From: Bacteriovoracaceae bacterium UBA6200 | Lineage (GTDB): Bacteria; Bdellovibrionota; Bacteriovoracia; Bacteriovoracales; Bacteriovoracaceae | Length of the DNA: 64,000 bases | Assembly: GCA_002422605.1 (NCBI GenBank) | Contig: DISW01000019.1 | Coordinates: 133,508-197,507, forward strand | Direction: 5' to 3' | Shown here: positions 44,245 through 53,683 of the stretch, in pieces | How positions within the stretch are numbered: the first letter of the stretch is position 1 | Layout of the letters: each line of letters opens with the position of its first letter | Position numbers and translations under genes: made by a program | The notes under the pieces: model-generated | Told to the model about the DNA's origin: nothing | The model's input: the letters and a program-made list of their open reading frames with translations, nothing else | Database searches by the model: none

Positions 44245-45120
44245 ATGTCCGAACAAAATCAGGGCAAGATCCCGCCAACCAAAAAAATGCTCGAGAGTTC
44301 TCCTCTTTCGGGTATTGCTGTTCCAATTGGGATTGTCTTAATTGGAGCTCTCATTATTTTCGGTGTTACGAAGATGCTTTCTACTGGAAAAGACCATAGA
44401 GACCTTATTGAAGAAATGAATTCTAAAACATTTGGTAATCGTTGGGTCGCAGCGTATGAGCTTTCTAAGTTTCTCGCTTCAGAAAGGATTCCCAAAGAAG
44501 ATATGCCGTGGGTTATTGAGAATCTTTCACAAGTCTATAGGGGCACCATAGATCCAAGAACAAGAAATTTTGTTGTCTTAGCCTTAGGAAGCTTAAACAA
44601 TCCATTGACGCTTCCAGTGCTTAACGCTGCATTAGAGGATCAGGATCATCAGGTGAAATTCAATGCTGTCGTTTCCCTTGGGAATATGGCCAAGGGTTCA
44701 GATATCAAATGGGAAAAGGTTGAAGCTCTGCTTGACCAGGATCTTGACCCAGGTTTAAAACAAGTTGCTTTGCTTACGATGGCTTCCCATGAACATCCAA
44801 ATACCGAAGAAAAGGCGCTTCCGTTGTTGACTTCAGCTGAAAAAACAATCCGTTATGCCGCAGCGATCGTTTTAATCGGTAGTCAAAATGCTGAGGCGCT
44901 TCCTGTTCTGGAAGAAATTCTAAACTCAAGATATGATGTTGCCCAAGCAGGTGAATTAAACGGTGCACAAGTCGAAGCTCTTAAAATGAGCGTTTTAGAA
45001 AATGTGGAAAAATCCAAATGGAATGGAATGCTTCCATTAATTGAAAAATTAGAGAAAGACGACTCGAACGTCAGAGTTACGACAAAAGCAAAACAGGTTC
45101 TAAATCTATTGAAAAATTAG
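44245..45120 (+). CDS. Membrane-anchored HEAT-repeat protein
   Basis: This 291-residue protein has one membrane helix near residues 23-44 followed by an array of HEAT/PBS-type repeats (NFVVLALGSLNNPLTLPVL, FNAVVSLGNMA, IRYAAAIVLIGSQNAEALPVL). It precedes the Rieske gene by 90 bases on the same strand, so it may help assemble or anchor the bc complex. This is inferred from position only. Confidence 0.7.
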   Translation: MSEQNQGKIPPTKKMLESSPLSGIAVPIGIVLIGALIIFGVTKMLSTGKDHRDLIEEMNSKTFGNRWVAAYELSKFLASERIPKEDMPWVIENLSQVYRGTIDPRTRNFVVLALGSLNNPLTLPVLNAALEDQDHQVKFNAVVSLGNMAKGSDIKWEKVEALLDQDLDPGLKQVALLTMASHEHPNTEEKALPLLTSAEKTIRYAAAIVLIGSQNAEALPVLEEILNSRYDVAQAGELNGAQVEALKMSVLENVEKSKWNGMLPLIEKLEKDDSNVRVTTKAKQVLNLLKN

Positions 45121-45210
45121 AAGTTTACAACCATAATGGGTGAAAACAATTAGCCCCTATATTCAGCGCCAAATTTTGGTACTGACTTATTTATTTTCGG
45201 AGAATCTCTC

Positions 45211-45714
45211 ATGAGTGACGAGGCAAAAACCAGTTTGAACCGCCGCGAGTTCTTTAGCTTCCTGGCCGTCGGATGGATTACTTTTGGTGCTGCTACTGCC
45301 GGTTTAGCAAGTTTAGTCTTTAGATTTCTTTACCCTAACGTAGTCTTTGAACCAGCTATGGATTTTATCGCAGGCTTTCCTGATGATTATCCTGAGGGTG
45401 TTGATGAACGTTGGAAAAATGGATTTGGTGTTTGGATTTATAAAGCTGATGGTAAATTAGTTGCTCTTTCAAACATATGTACTCACTTAGGTTGTATTCC
45501 AACCTGGCTTCCTGCTGAATCAAAATTTAAATGTCCTTGTCATGGCTCTGGATATTATCCGAATGGGATCAACTTCGAAGGCCCTGCGCCTCGACCTCTA
45601 GAGCGTTACAAAATTATCAGAAATACAGAAGGTAAAATTATCGTTGATAAGACAAAAGTGTTCCGCTACGAAAAAGGTGAGTGGGGCAACGCTGAATCTT
45701 TCATTGAAGTCTAA
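45211..45714 (+). CDS. Rieske iron-sulfur protein of the bc complex
   Basis: This 167-residue protein has a Tat-type N-terminus (NRREFFSF) with one membrane helix, then the Rieske cluster-binding boxes CTHLGC and CPCHGSGY. It carries electrons from quinol to cytochrome c in the bc complex. The two b-type cytochrome genes follow immediately. Confidence 0.94.
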   Translation: MSDEAKTSLNRREFFSFLAVGWITFGAATAGLASLVFRFLYPNVVFEPAMDFIAGFPDDYPEGVDERWKNGFGVWIYKADGKLVALSNICTHLGCIPTWLPAESKFKCPCHGSGYYPNGINFEGPAPRPLERYKIIRNTEGKIIVDKTKVFRYEKGEWGNAESFIEV

Positions 45715-45732
45715 TTTTTAGAGGTAAAAGAT

Positions 45733-46512
45733 ATGTCTGAGAGTTTTGCAAAAAAAGTTGCTAATACCCAAGTTTGGAAAGCAATTTTTCGTCACGGTCC
45801 CCCTAACAATGCTCGTAACCGTGCAGCTGTTATTGCCGGTAACGTATTTCTTCACCTTCACCCAATCAAGTTAAAAAAATCAGGCGTTCAGCTTGGTTAT
45901 ACTTGGTGCATGGGTGGATTAACATTTTTCGTATTCTTGGCACTTACTGTGACAGGTGTACTTCTTATGTTCTATTACCGTCCAACAGCAGAATATGCTT
46001 TCACAGACGTTATTGGTCTACGTGAGCACGTGCCTTTGGGGATTATGCGAGAGCTACATCGTTGGGGCGCTCACTTAATGGTAATTACCGTTTGGATCCA
46101 CATGTTCCGCGTGTTCATGACTGGTTCATATAAACCACCTCGCGAATTCAACTGGGGTGTTGGTGTGGTCCTTCTCGTTTTAACAATGCTTCTCTCGTTC
46201 ACAGGCTATCTACTTCCTTGGGATCAGTTAGCTATTTGGGCGATTACCGTGGGTTCTAACATGGCGAAAGCAACTCCGTTTGCTGGTGCAGGTGGTCCTG
46301 GTGCCGCTCTGGCCAAGATCGGTGACTTCGTGATGGTTTCAGATAAAAACGACGTTCGTTTCCAGCTTCTTGGTGGTCGATTTGTAGGTGAGGCAGCCCT
46401 GCTTCGTTTCTACATCCTCCACTGCGTATTCATCCCTCTAGTGGTAGCGGTACTTATTGCTGTTCACTTCTGGCGTGTACGTAAAGATGGCGGAATTTCA
46501 GCTCCACTATAA
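45733..46512 (+). CDS. Cytochrome b, N-terminal half (b6-like)
   Basis: This 259-residue protein has four to five membrane helices. The haem-ligand histidine pairs are visible in RELHRWGAHLMVITVWIHMFRVF and in LHCVFIPLVVAVLIAVHFWRV. It covers the cytochrome b6-like half of cytochrome b. The C-terminal half is encoded separately downstream, as in b6f-type complexes. Confidence 0.94.
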   Translation: MSESFAKKVANTQVWKAIFRHGPPNNARNRAAVIAGNVFLHLHPIKLKKSGVQLGYTWCMGGLTFFVFLALTVTGVLLMFYYRPTAEYAFTDVIGLREHVPLGIMRELHRWGAHLMVITVWIHMFRVFMTGSYKPPREFNWGVGVVLLVLTMLLSFTGYLLPWDQLAIWAITVGSNMAKATPFAGAGGPGAALAKIGDFVMVSDKNDVRFQLLGGRFVGEAALLRFYILHCVFIPLVVAVLIAVHFWRVRKDGGISAPL

Positions 46513-46530
46513 GAAGGATTAGGGAAACAT

Positions 46531-47607
46531 ATGATTAAGGAAGCGATTAACTACCTTTCCTCTCCATTGTACTCGTTTACAGCATTCATCGTGTTGTTCG
46601 GACTAGCAATGAAGAGAATTGATATTGTAGGAACTAAAAAATTTGGTCTGGCACTACTTATAGGTGTGCTAGTAATTTTTGGCTGGATGTTAACAGATCC
46701 TGTTTTCTTCACAGTAATTTCATTACCAGATAACATACCTATTATTATTCTAAACGGCTTGGTGTTCTGGTCTACTTGGTATGCTCTTTATAAAGGTCAT
46801 CAAAACGATCTTCGCATTGAGCGTGGGGAACCACCCATTGAGGGTACTCCTGAGAACCGCGAGAAAGTATGGGCATGGCCGAACCTTGTTTATACTGAAC
46901 TTTTCTGCGGTATCCTTTGTACAATCTTCCTCATTGTGTGGGCGATTTTCTTTAAAGCTCCACTAGAAGAACCAGCTAACCCGACTTGGGCACCAAACCC
47001 GGCGAAAGCTCCTTGGTACTTCCTGGGTCTTCAAGAAATGCTTGTTTATTTCGATCCATGGATGGCCGGAGTGGTTCTTCCTGGACTCATTCTTGTTGGT
47101 CTGATTGCTATTCCTTTTATTGATGTGAATCCAAAAGGTAATGGTTACTACACTTTCAAAGAAAGAAAATTTGCTATCACTGGCTTCTTGTTTGGTTGGT
47201 TAGCACTTTGGATCTTCCTTATTCAAGTCGGTACTTTCCTACGCGGTCCAAACTGGACTTTCTACGGACCATTTGAATTTTGGGATTCCCATAAAGTTGT
47301 AGCTGAAAACAACATTAATCTCTCAGAGATTATGTGGATTAAGCTTTTCAACACTGGTCTTCCGAAGAACATTTTTCTTCGTGAAATCTTTGGTTTGATT
47401 GCTACATTTGGCTATATGTTTGGTCTTTTACCTCTCATCTATAAGAAGTGGGGTAAACACTACTACGAAAGAATGGGAGCTATTCGATACTACATCATGG
47501 TTTTCCTCATCTTAGGTATGATGAGTTTACCGATCAAGATGTACCTTCGTTGGTTCATTAACTTGAAGTACGTTCTGGCTATGCCGGAATTTGAATTAAA
47601 CCTTTAA
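46531..47607 (+). CDS. Cytochrome b, C-terminal half (subunit IV-like)
   Basis: This 358-residue protein has about eight hydrophobic helices. The Qo-site region reads NPAKAPWYFLGLQEML, where classical complexes have PEWY. It is larger than chloroplast subunit IV (about 160 residues) because of an N-terminal extension and extra C-terminal helices. It lies 18 bases after the cytochrome b6-like gene. Confidence 0.88.
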   Translation: MIKEAINYLSSPLYSFTAFIVLFGLAMKRIDIVGTKKFGLALLIGVLVIFGWMLTDPVFFTVISLPDNIPIIILNGLVFWSTWYALYKGHQNDLRIERGEPPIEGTPENREKVWAWPNLVYTELFCGILCTIFLIVWAIFFKAPLEEPANPTWAPNPAKAPWYFLGLQEMLVYFDPWMAGVVLPGLILVGLIAIPFIDVNPKGNGYYTFKERKFAITGFLFGWLALWIFLIQVGTFLRGPNWTFYGPFEFWDSHKVVAENNINLSEIMWIKLFNTGLPKNIFLREIFGLIATFGYMFGLLPLIYKKWGKHYYERMGAIRYYIMVFLILGMMSLPIKMYLRWFINLKYVLAMPEFELNL

Positions 47608-47631
47608 TCGTTTTTATATAAGGCAGCGATA

Positions 47632-50475
47632 ATGAAACGTGAACCTGGAATGGCCTATGACACGAAAGTCTTGAACAAGATTTTCGCTGTTATCTCCGTA
47701 TGCTTTTTATTTGTGGTAATTTGGGTAGTTTTAGATGACTACATTCGCCCGTGGAAAGCAGTACAAATTAAAGCCCTGGATATCGAGAAACAAAAGGTCC
47801 AGGAAAAGATCAAAGAAATAGACGGATCTATTGATGGTGAGAAGCTTAAAGAAGTTAAGGCTCAAATTGCTGAAGCAGAGAAGGGTCTTGAAACTAAGCA
47901 AAGTGAGATCACTAAAATCAATGATCAAATCACTGAGATCCAACGTAAGATTTATGTTCAGAATATGGTTAACGGGGTAAACGGCTCTCAAGCAGCTGCT
48001 TATCAGTTCCAGTACGAACATGCTTTGATGCAAAACCACCCTGAAGAAGCCAAGAAACTTAAAGTTACTTTTAATGATTTTAAGAAAAAAGAAATGGAAG
48101 GTAAGGATGCTCTAAAGGGTCTCCAAGCCGAAGAAACAGAAGCTCAGAATAAACTTAAGGTCATCATGGCCGACAAGACTGCAGCTGAAAAAGAACTCAA
48201 AAATCTCGTAGGGGACAAAGAAAGGATGCTAACTGCTCTGGCAGTGACTGAGAAGAATCCAATCTGGGCCATGAGAAATGCTCCTTTTATTGATTATCTG
48301 GATCCAACTATTAAAATTCGTCAGTACGTTATCTCTAACGTTACTAATGACATGTATTTCCAGCAAATTCCTAAAATTGATCGTTGTACTACTTGTCACG
48401 TCTTTATCGATAAGCCGGGTTACGAAGATCAGGCCAATCCTTATAAGACTCACCCTAAAGTTGATACTCTCGCAGTTGGTGTAAGTTCTGCTCACCCTGT
48501 GAAAGAGTTTGGATGTACTTCATGTCATGGTGGCGTAGGCGACCGAGTTCATGATTTCAATTCACCTGCTCACATTCCTCAAAACGCTGAACAAGCGAAA
48601 GAATGGAAAGAGAAATATCACTGGCATGAACCACATAAAGTTCCTCAGCCAATGATTCCACTTCAACACACTGAAGGTATGTGTATTAAGTGTCATACTC
48701 AGCAAGAACGTATCCCGATGGCCGATAAGCTAAATAACGGACGTAAACTGGTTGAAGATTATGGATGTTTTGCCTGCCACAAAATTGAGGGCTGGCAACA
48801 CATGAAAAAACCAGGACCTTCCCTGGAAAAAATTGATTCCAAAGTTTCTAAGGAGTTCATTAAGAATTGGATTTGGTCTCCAAAGACTTTCAATCCTAAT
48901 TCAAAAATGCCTTCTTACTTTAACCAGGAGAACAATTCGACTCCTGAGTTTAAAGCTAAAAACATGGCCGAAGTTAATGCCATGGCCGAGTACATTTACA
49001 GTACTTCACGCCAGTATAAACCATTCCAAAAGTACACCGGCGGTAACGCTGGTTCTGGTAAAGAACTGATTGAAACCATTGGTTGTGTTGGCTGTCACAT
49101 GGTTGAAGGAATCGATGATAAAATGAACGCAGTCGGTGAACGTAAGGGAACTTACCTAACTGGTCTTGGTTCTAAAGTGGATCCTGACTGGTTAGTATCA
49201 TGGTTGAAGAAACCATCTCATTACCAGCCGGATACAGTAATGCCTTCTTTCCGTTTAACAGATAAAGAGGCCAATGATATCGCCGCTTACTTGTTAAGCC
49301 TTAAGAATAAGCAATTTGCTGATCTTAGATTCCCTGAGATCAACAAAGACCTACGTGATGAAATTCTCGTTCAGGATTATTTCTCAGCTTTTGAAACGGT
49401 TAAGGCCGCTCAAGCGAAACTCGAAAAAATGTCTGACCGTGAAAGAACAATGGAACTCGGAAAACGTTCGATCAGTAAGTATGGTTGTTACTCTTGTCAC
49501 AACATCAACGGATTCGAAGGTGATCTTCCGCAAATTGGTCCAGAACTTACGAAAGAAGGCTCTAAACCAGTTGAACAGTTCGGCTTTGGACAACAAAAAC
49601 AAGTTCCTCATACTCGTCAAGGCTGGTTAACTCAGCATTTAAAGACTCCACGTATTTGGGATGTTGGTGTTCCTAAAGTATTTAGAGATCTGAACAAAAT
49701 GCCTAACTTCTACCTAACTGATGCAGAAGTGGAAGCGATGGTTGGAGTTCTTCTTGGACAAGTTGCTGATAAAGTTCCTTTAGCAGGTCAGAAACGTCTT
49801 TCTCCAGGCGAGAAGCAATATTATGACGGTATGAAAGTAGCTAACCACTTCAACTGCTTTGGATGTCACAATATCGATGGCATTGGTGGCGGTTTATCTA
49901 CAGCTTTTGAAGACCAGAACTATGGTCCTCCATACTTAACGAAACAAGGACTTCGTGTTCAAACTGATTGGTTGTATGACTTCCTTCAGAATGTTCACCC
50001 GATCCGTAGTTATGTAAAAGTAAGAATGCCAACCTTTAATTATACTCAGGATCAATTGAATAAATTGATTGCTGGATTCCAGGGTGGTTCTAATCAAGGC
50101 ACTTTCGAAGCACAGGCCAAAGTTGTTTGGGAACCAGGTGAAAAAGAAGCAGCCAAGAGAATTTGGGAAGAGATGTCTTGTACTACTTGTCACTCTTCTG
50201 GATTCACTAAAGACGAACCACTTGCTCCAGATCTTCACTATGCGAAGAAACGTCTTCGTGCAGATTTCATGGATGCCTGGATTGCTAGTCCTCAATCATT
50301 CCACCCATACAGCTCAATGCCTGCATTTTGGGATGATGGTGAAGGTGGCTTGATGCCAGCAGTTGAAGGTATTCTTGATAATGATCCTAAACGTCAGATT
50401 CAAGCTGTAAGAAAACTCATTCAAGAGTTTGGTTACGATACGAATCCGAAGCCTTTCCCTAAAAACGAAAACTAG
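47632..50475 (+). CDS. Octahaem cytochrome c of the bc complex
   Basis: This 947-residue protein has an N-terminal membrane anchor (residues about 14-35), then a coiled coil (about 40-200) and a periplasmic region with eight CXXCH haem motifs: CTTCH, CTSCH, CIKCH, CFACH, CVGCH, CYSCH, CFGCH and CTTCH. It is very large for a bc-complex cytochrome and looks built from several cytochrome c domains in tandem. It would take electrons from the Rieske protein. A strong inverted repeat follows it. Confidence 0.9.
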   Translation: MKREPGMAYDTKVLNKIFAVISVCFLFVVIWVVLDDYIRPWKAVQIKALDIEKQKVQEKIKEIDGSIDGEKLKEVKAQIAEAEKGLETKQSEITKINDQITEIQRKIYVQNMVNGVNGSQAAAYQFQYEHALMQNHPEEAKKLKVTFNDFKKKEMEGKDALKGLQAEETEAQNKLKVIMADKTAAEKELKNLVGDKERMLTALAVTEKNPIWAMRNAPFIDYLDPTIKIRQYVISNVTNDMYFQQIPKIDRCTTCHVFIDKPGYEDQANPYKTHPKVDTLAVGVSSAHPVKEFGCTSCHGGVGDRVHDFNSPAHIPQNAEQAKEWKEKYHWHEPHKVPQPMIPLQHTEGMCIKCHTQQERIPMADKLNNGRKLVEDYGCFACHKIEGWQHMKKPGPSLEKIDSKVSKEFIKNWIWSPKTFNPNSKMPSYFNQENNSTPEFKAKNMAEVNAMAEYIYSTSRQYKPFQKYTGGNAGSGKELIETIGCVGCHMVEGIDDKMNAVGERKGTYLTGLGSKVDPDWLVSWLKKPSHYQPDTVMPSFRLTDKEANDIAAYLLSLKNKQFADLRFPEINKDLRDEILVQDYFSAFETVKAAQAKLEKMSDRERTMELGKRSISKYGCYSCHNINGFEGDLPQIGPELTKEGSKPVEQFGFGQQKQVPHTRQGWLTQHLKTPRIWDVGVPKVFRDLNKMPNFYLTDAEVEAMVGVLLGQVADKVPLAGQKRLSPGEKQYYDGMKVANHFNCFGCHNIDGIGGGLSTAFEDQNYGPPYLTKQGLRVQTDWLYDFLQNVHPIRSYVKVRMPTFNYTQDQLNKLIAGFQGGSNQGTFEAQAKVVWEPGEKEAAKRIWEEMSCTTCHSSGFTKDEPLAPDLHYAKKRLRADFMDAWIASPQSFHPYSSMPAFWDDGEGGLMPAVEGILDNDPKRQIQAVRKLIQEFGYDTNPKPFPKNEN

Positions 50476-50480
50476 TTCTC

Positions 50481-50513
50481 AAGGTGTTGTGCAATTATAT
50501 TGCACAACACCTT
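50481..50513 (+). terminator. Inverted repeat ending the bc operon
   Basis: AAGGTGTTGTGCAAT and its perfect complement form a 15-bp stem with a TAT loop directly after the octahaem gene. The tail is only weakly T-rich, so it may end transcription on either side. Confidence 0.75.
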
Positions 50514-50546
50514 CCTTAATCCTCAGAATATCTATTAAATAAATAT

Positions 50547-51497
50547 ATGATACTAAGTCTCAACCCGACTTATTTTTGCAATTTTCGGAATGGAAAGTGC
50601 GCCGATACTTGTTACTTAACGAAGACACAGTTAAGTGATTTACGCCTGCTCAAAGTTGATGAGATCAAGGCCCGGATTGAGGAATTATCTAAAGCCTTTA
50701 CGTTGGAGCATATTGATTTATATGGGGGAGAAATAACGATTCTTCCCTTAGACTATCAATTAGAGCTGATGTCTTATCTGGCAGCCCTGAATGTTTCTGT
50801 GAATATTGTGACCAATCTCTCAAAGTCCGATTCGCCATTCATTACTCATCTTCCCAGAAATTTTACCCTTTCGGTTAGCTGGGATTACGAGGCCCGGCAA
50901 TCTTTTGATAAAGTTTTCGAGCGTATGAAAAATCTTAAAAATAGATTTTCCATTCTTTCATTGGCGTCTCCGGAGTTTTCCCAGTTTGATCCTAAAATGA
51001 TCTTAGAATTATTGATGAAACTACCTTCTCTTCAGGCCTTCGAGATTAAACCTTATAATCAGAACCAAAGTAATCAGTATTCATTCGGCCACATTGATTA
51101 CGAAGAGCTTATTAAGAAATACATTATTGCCTATAAGCAGTTGAAGCCCCATTTTCAGTTTGTGAATATTGATCTTTTGGAAATGAGCTTAAAAAGAACA
51201 AAATCTAGCTGGAGTGACCAACATCTTTATTTAACACCAGATAATGAATGGAGTGTGCTGGAGTTTGATCAGGCCGGTAATGAGTATTTTAAGAAATTAA
51301 ATTCAATCCAGGAGTATCTGGCCTGGTCCGGGCGGGAAAAAGAAGTTTTTCAGCTTGATCCTCACTGCCAGAATTGCCGGCATCTGGGGCATTGTTTAAG
51401 TGAGCACTTAAAACCCATTGATCAGTTTGAGATCAATGGGTGCAGTGGATTTAAAAATTTAATTGATTGGTATGAGGCTATTGGGCGAACTCTTTAA
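50547..51497 (+). CDS. Divergent radical SAM protein, convergent with the cluster
   Basis: This 316-residue protein has N-terminal cysteines C11, C18 and C22 (CX6CX3C) instead of the usual CX3CX2C, followed by IDLYGGEIT, which fits the SAM-binding GGE motif. The C-terminus has a twitch/SPASM-like cysteine set (CQNCRHLGHC and a later Cys in NGCSGF). It is the only cluster gene on the plus strand; its last 20 bases overlap the 3' end of the minus-strand operon. No Shine-Dalgarno is visible. It may be a partner or relative of the cluster enzymes. Confidence 0.72.
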   Translation: MILSLNPTYFCNFRNGKCADTCYLTKTQLSDLRLLKVDEIKARIEELSKAFTLEHIDLYGGEITILPLDYQLELMSYLAALNVSVNIVTNLSKSDSPFITHLPRNFTLSVSWDYEARQSFDKVFERMKNLKNRFSILSLASPEFSQFDPKMILELLMKLPSLQAFEIKPYNQNQSNQYSFGHIDYEELIKKYIIAYKQLKPHFQFVNIDLLEMSLKRTKSSWSDQHLYLTPDNEWSVLEFDQAGNEYFKKLNSIQEYLAWSGREKEVFQLDPHCQNCRHLGHCLSEHLKPIDQFEINGCSGFKNLIDWYEAIGRTL

Positions 51498-52560
51498 ACT
51501 TTTGCGGAAATAGGCACTCTTTAATTCCCTTGTTCTCCATATAATTTAAAACATTACGTCCTACACAGGCAGTTAGATAGCTGCAGTCGGCACAATCATG
51601 GGTTTTGTTTGCATATTCAAAACTCTTGGTCTGAAGCTCGATATGTTGATCCATGATGGCCTCAGGAGTAAGCGTGTCCACTTTGAAGACTTTATTGGTG
51701 TCGATAATCTGTTCGTAGATAAAAGGGCTGAAGTAAACTTCATTATCGTAAATATTTAAACAGATCGTATTCCCGGTATTATGGTGTTTGTCCACATTGG
51801 TAAGATAAATATCTCTGTGGTCATTTTTCTCAAGAATATCCTGTAGAAAGCTTTTCCAATAAGAAAGATTCTTATCAATCAGAGTGTTGTTATGGCTTCG
51901 GAAGAATCCAGGGTTGAACTCCATAATAGTATTGAATTCGTTCTTAATCGTATTAACCATTTCCATGTAATTTTCACGTAGAAGTTGGTTGTTATGGATA
52001 TTTACAACATACGACCAATCAATAATTTTGGGAGAGTTATTCAAGAAGAAGTTCAGGGCCCATTTGTTGTCGGACATGTACTTTTCTTCTTTCGCGAGCA
52101 TTTTCTTAGTATTAAGTGGAACTAGAAACTCTAGAATCATTTCTTTTCGGAAATACTCAGTGTTGTCCAGAATATCAAAGATCCTTTGAAACTGTTCTTT
52201 ATTAACATTTTCAAAGACACAGGCAGCAGTGATTCTGGTTTTTTCATGAAGACTCATGATTTTATGAAACGTCGGATGAAGAAGAACTTCTTCGGTATTT
52301 TTGGCACTGAAAAATTCAGTAGGGGCCAAAACGATTTCGCGAAATCGTAAGCCTTTCTCAGTTAAGCCTTTAGCAATTTGATAAGTTTTTTCAAGAGTCT
52401 CCTCCCAATTAGCAACAACCTTCTGCTTATTTACGTAGCATCCTTCGCATGAATGAACACATCCATTTAAAATATCCAGATTCAGAACAAAATCCATCGT
52501 TTCGATGTTATCGACATTGGTTTTAGACATCTTCTCAAAGAAATTTGCTTCAATAGTCAT
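51478..52560 (-). CDS. Radical SAM protein, tandem paralogue 1
   Basis: This 360-residue protein starts at ATG 52560, one base after the stop of the preceding gene. The 4Fe-4S motif is C34-x3-C38-x2-C41 (GCVHSCEGCYVNK). The expected GGE motif is replaced by LAPTEFFSAKNT. The C-terminus has CADCSYLTAC and a later Cys (IKECLFP), typical of a SPASM/twitch auxiliary-cluster site. It shares LDILNGC-x-x-SC-x-GCYVN and the PT-D/E-FF segment with the two upstream genes, so the three arose by duplication. Confidence 0.86.
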   Translation of the reverse strand: MTIEANFFEKMSKTNVDNIETMDFVLNLDILNGCVHSCEGCYVNKQKVVANWEETLEKTYQIAKGLTEKGLRFREIVLAPTEFFSAKNTEEVLLHPTFHKIMSLHEKTRITAACVFENVNKEQFQRIFDILDNTEYFRKEMILEFLVPLNTKKMLAKEEKYMSDNKWALNFFLNNSPKIIDWSYVVNIHNNQLLRENYMEMVNTIKNEFNTIMEFNPGFFRSHNNTLIDKNLSYWKSFLQDILEKNDHRDIYLTNVDKHHNTGNTICLNIYDNEVYFSPFIYEQIIDTNKVFKVDTLTPEAIMDQHIELQTKSFEYANKTHDCADCSYLTACVGRNVLNYMENKGIKECLFPQKFKEFAQ

Positions 52561-52561
52561 A

Positions 52562-53683
52562 TTAGTACTCCGATGCTTTAAAGGACGTTCTATATAATGG
52601 TTTAGGGACAACACAATTCGCAATTTTATGCTGTTTCATAAATTGAATATGGTTTCTTGCCACACAATTAGGTAGGAAATTACAGCTTGAACAATGAGGT
52701 AAGGTCATAGCGTGTTGATACTGCTCGATCGCCAGTTCTTCTTTCTTTCTAAAGACGTCTGACATATAAAAACGCCCATCTTTCTGGGGCTTAATCTCAA
52801 GTTCATTTGTTGTAAGTGGTACAAACTCATACAGGAATGGGGCAACATAGAGTTTGCCTTTAGTATAAGTCAGGGCATGAAAAGTATCGCCTCCAAAATA
52901 GATATCAACCATATTCAAGAAGACATTCCTAATGGTGTTGTCATTAACTTGATTCTGCAAAAGATCACTGATCATTTTACATTGCTTTTCAATCATTTTG
53001 GAATTGGTCGCTCGTGCGAAAGACGGATTGATCTTAAACTTAGATCCATAATCCCTTTTAATCATCATATTGAGTTCATCAATGCTCACTCGATCAAACA
53101 TTTCAGGGTAGAAGTTTGCGATAAAGAAAATATTAACCTGTTTCTTTAGGCGAACATCGATGTTCTTGATAATTTCCAGGTTCCGGTCGAAATGATCAAG
53201 ATAGGTACGATCGTTATCAATGTATTTATCAATATCTATCACAACAAAAAGTTCAAATCTCTTACCGTAAGGCGCCATCATACCCATTAGCTTATCCACT
53301 CGACGTTTGAGCTCTTCATAGGGAGTTAACATGGTTGATGTGAATGTTAGAGCGGCATATTGCTCAATAAGCTTATCAAATAATGGCTCATCCACGAGCT
53401 GATCAAAATTCACGGCATCGAATATATCAGTGGGTCCCAGGAACAGTTCGTTGGCCTCAATACCCTGATCTTTAAATTCCTGAGTTAGACGATGAATGTT
53501 CTCAAGGTCATGAGTAGTAAACTTGTTTTTAGTATTAACGAAACAGCCTGGGCAGTCCATCTCGCAGCCATCCAAGGCATCGAAAATGATGTCCAATTCA
53601 AGTGTCGGAGTAAATTGTAACGGTTTAGTCCCACTTACATGCTTTCGATAAGCATCAAACTGCACGCCCATGTATGGCTCCAT
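52562..53683 (-). CDS. Radical SAM protein, tandem paralogue 2
   Basis: This 373-residue protein has C40-x3-C44-x2-C47 (GCEMDCPGCFVN). LGPTDIFDAVNF takes the place of the usual GGE. The C-terminal CSSCNFLPNC followed by CVVP fits a SPASM/twitch auxiliary cluster. Its start overlaps the preceding gene by 29 bases; a shorter start at M5 is possible. It is paralogous to both flanking genes. The substrate is unknown. Confidence 0.86.
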   Translation of the reverse strand: MEPYMGVQFDAYRKHVSGTKPLQFTPTLELDIIFDALDGCEMDCPGCFVNTKNKFTTHDLENIHRLTQEFKDQGIEANELFLGPTDIFDAVNFDQLVDEPLFDKLIEQYAALTFTSTMLTPYEELKRRVDKLMGMMAPYGKRFELFVVIDIDKYIDNDRTYLDHFDRNLEIIKNIDVRLKKQVNIFFIANFYPEMFDRVSIDELNMMIKRDYGSKFKINPSFARATNSKMIEKQCKMISDLLQNQVNDNTIRNVFLNMVDIYFGGDTFHALTYTKGKLYVAPFLYEFVPLTTNELEIKPQKDGRFYMSDVFRKKEELAIEQYQHAMTLPHCSSCNFLPNCVARNHIQFMKQHKIANCVVPKPLYRTSFKASEY

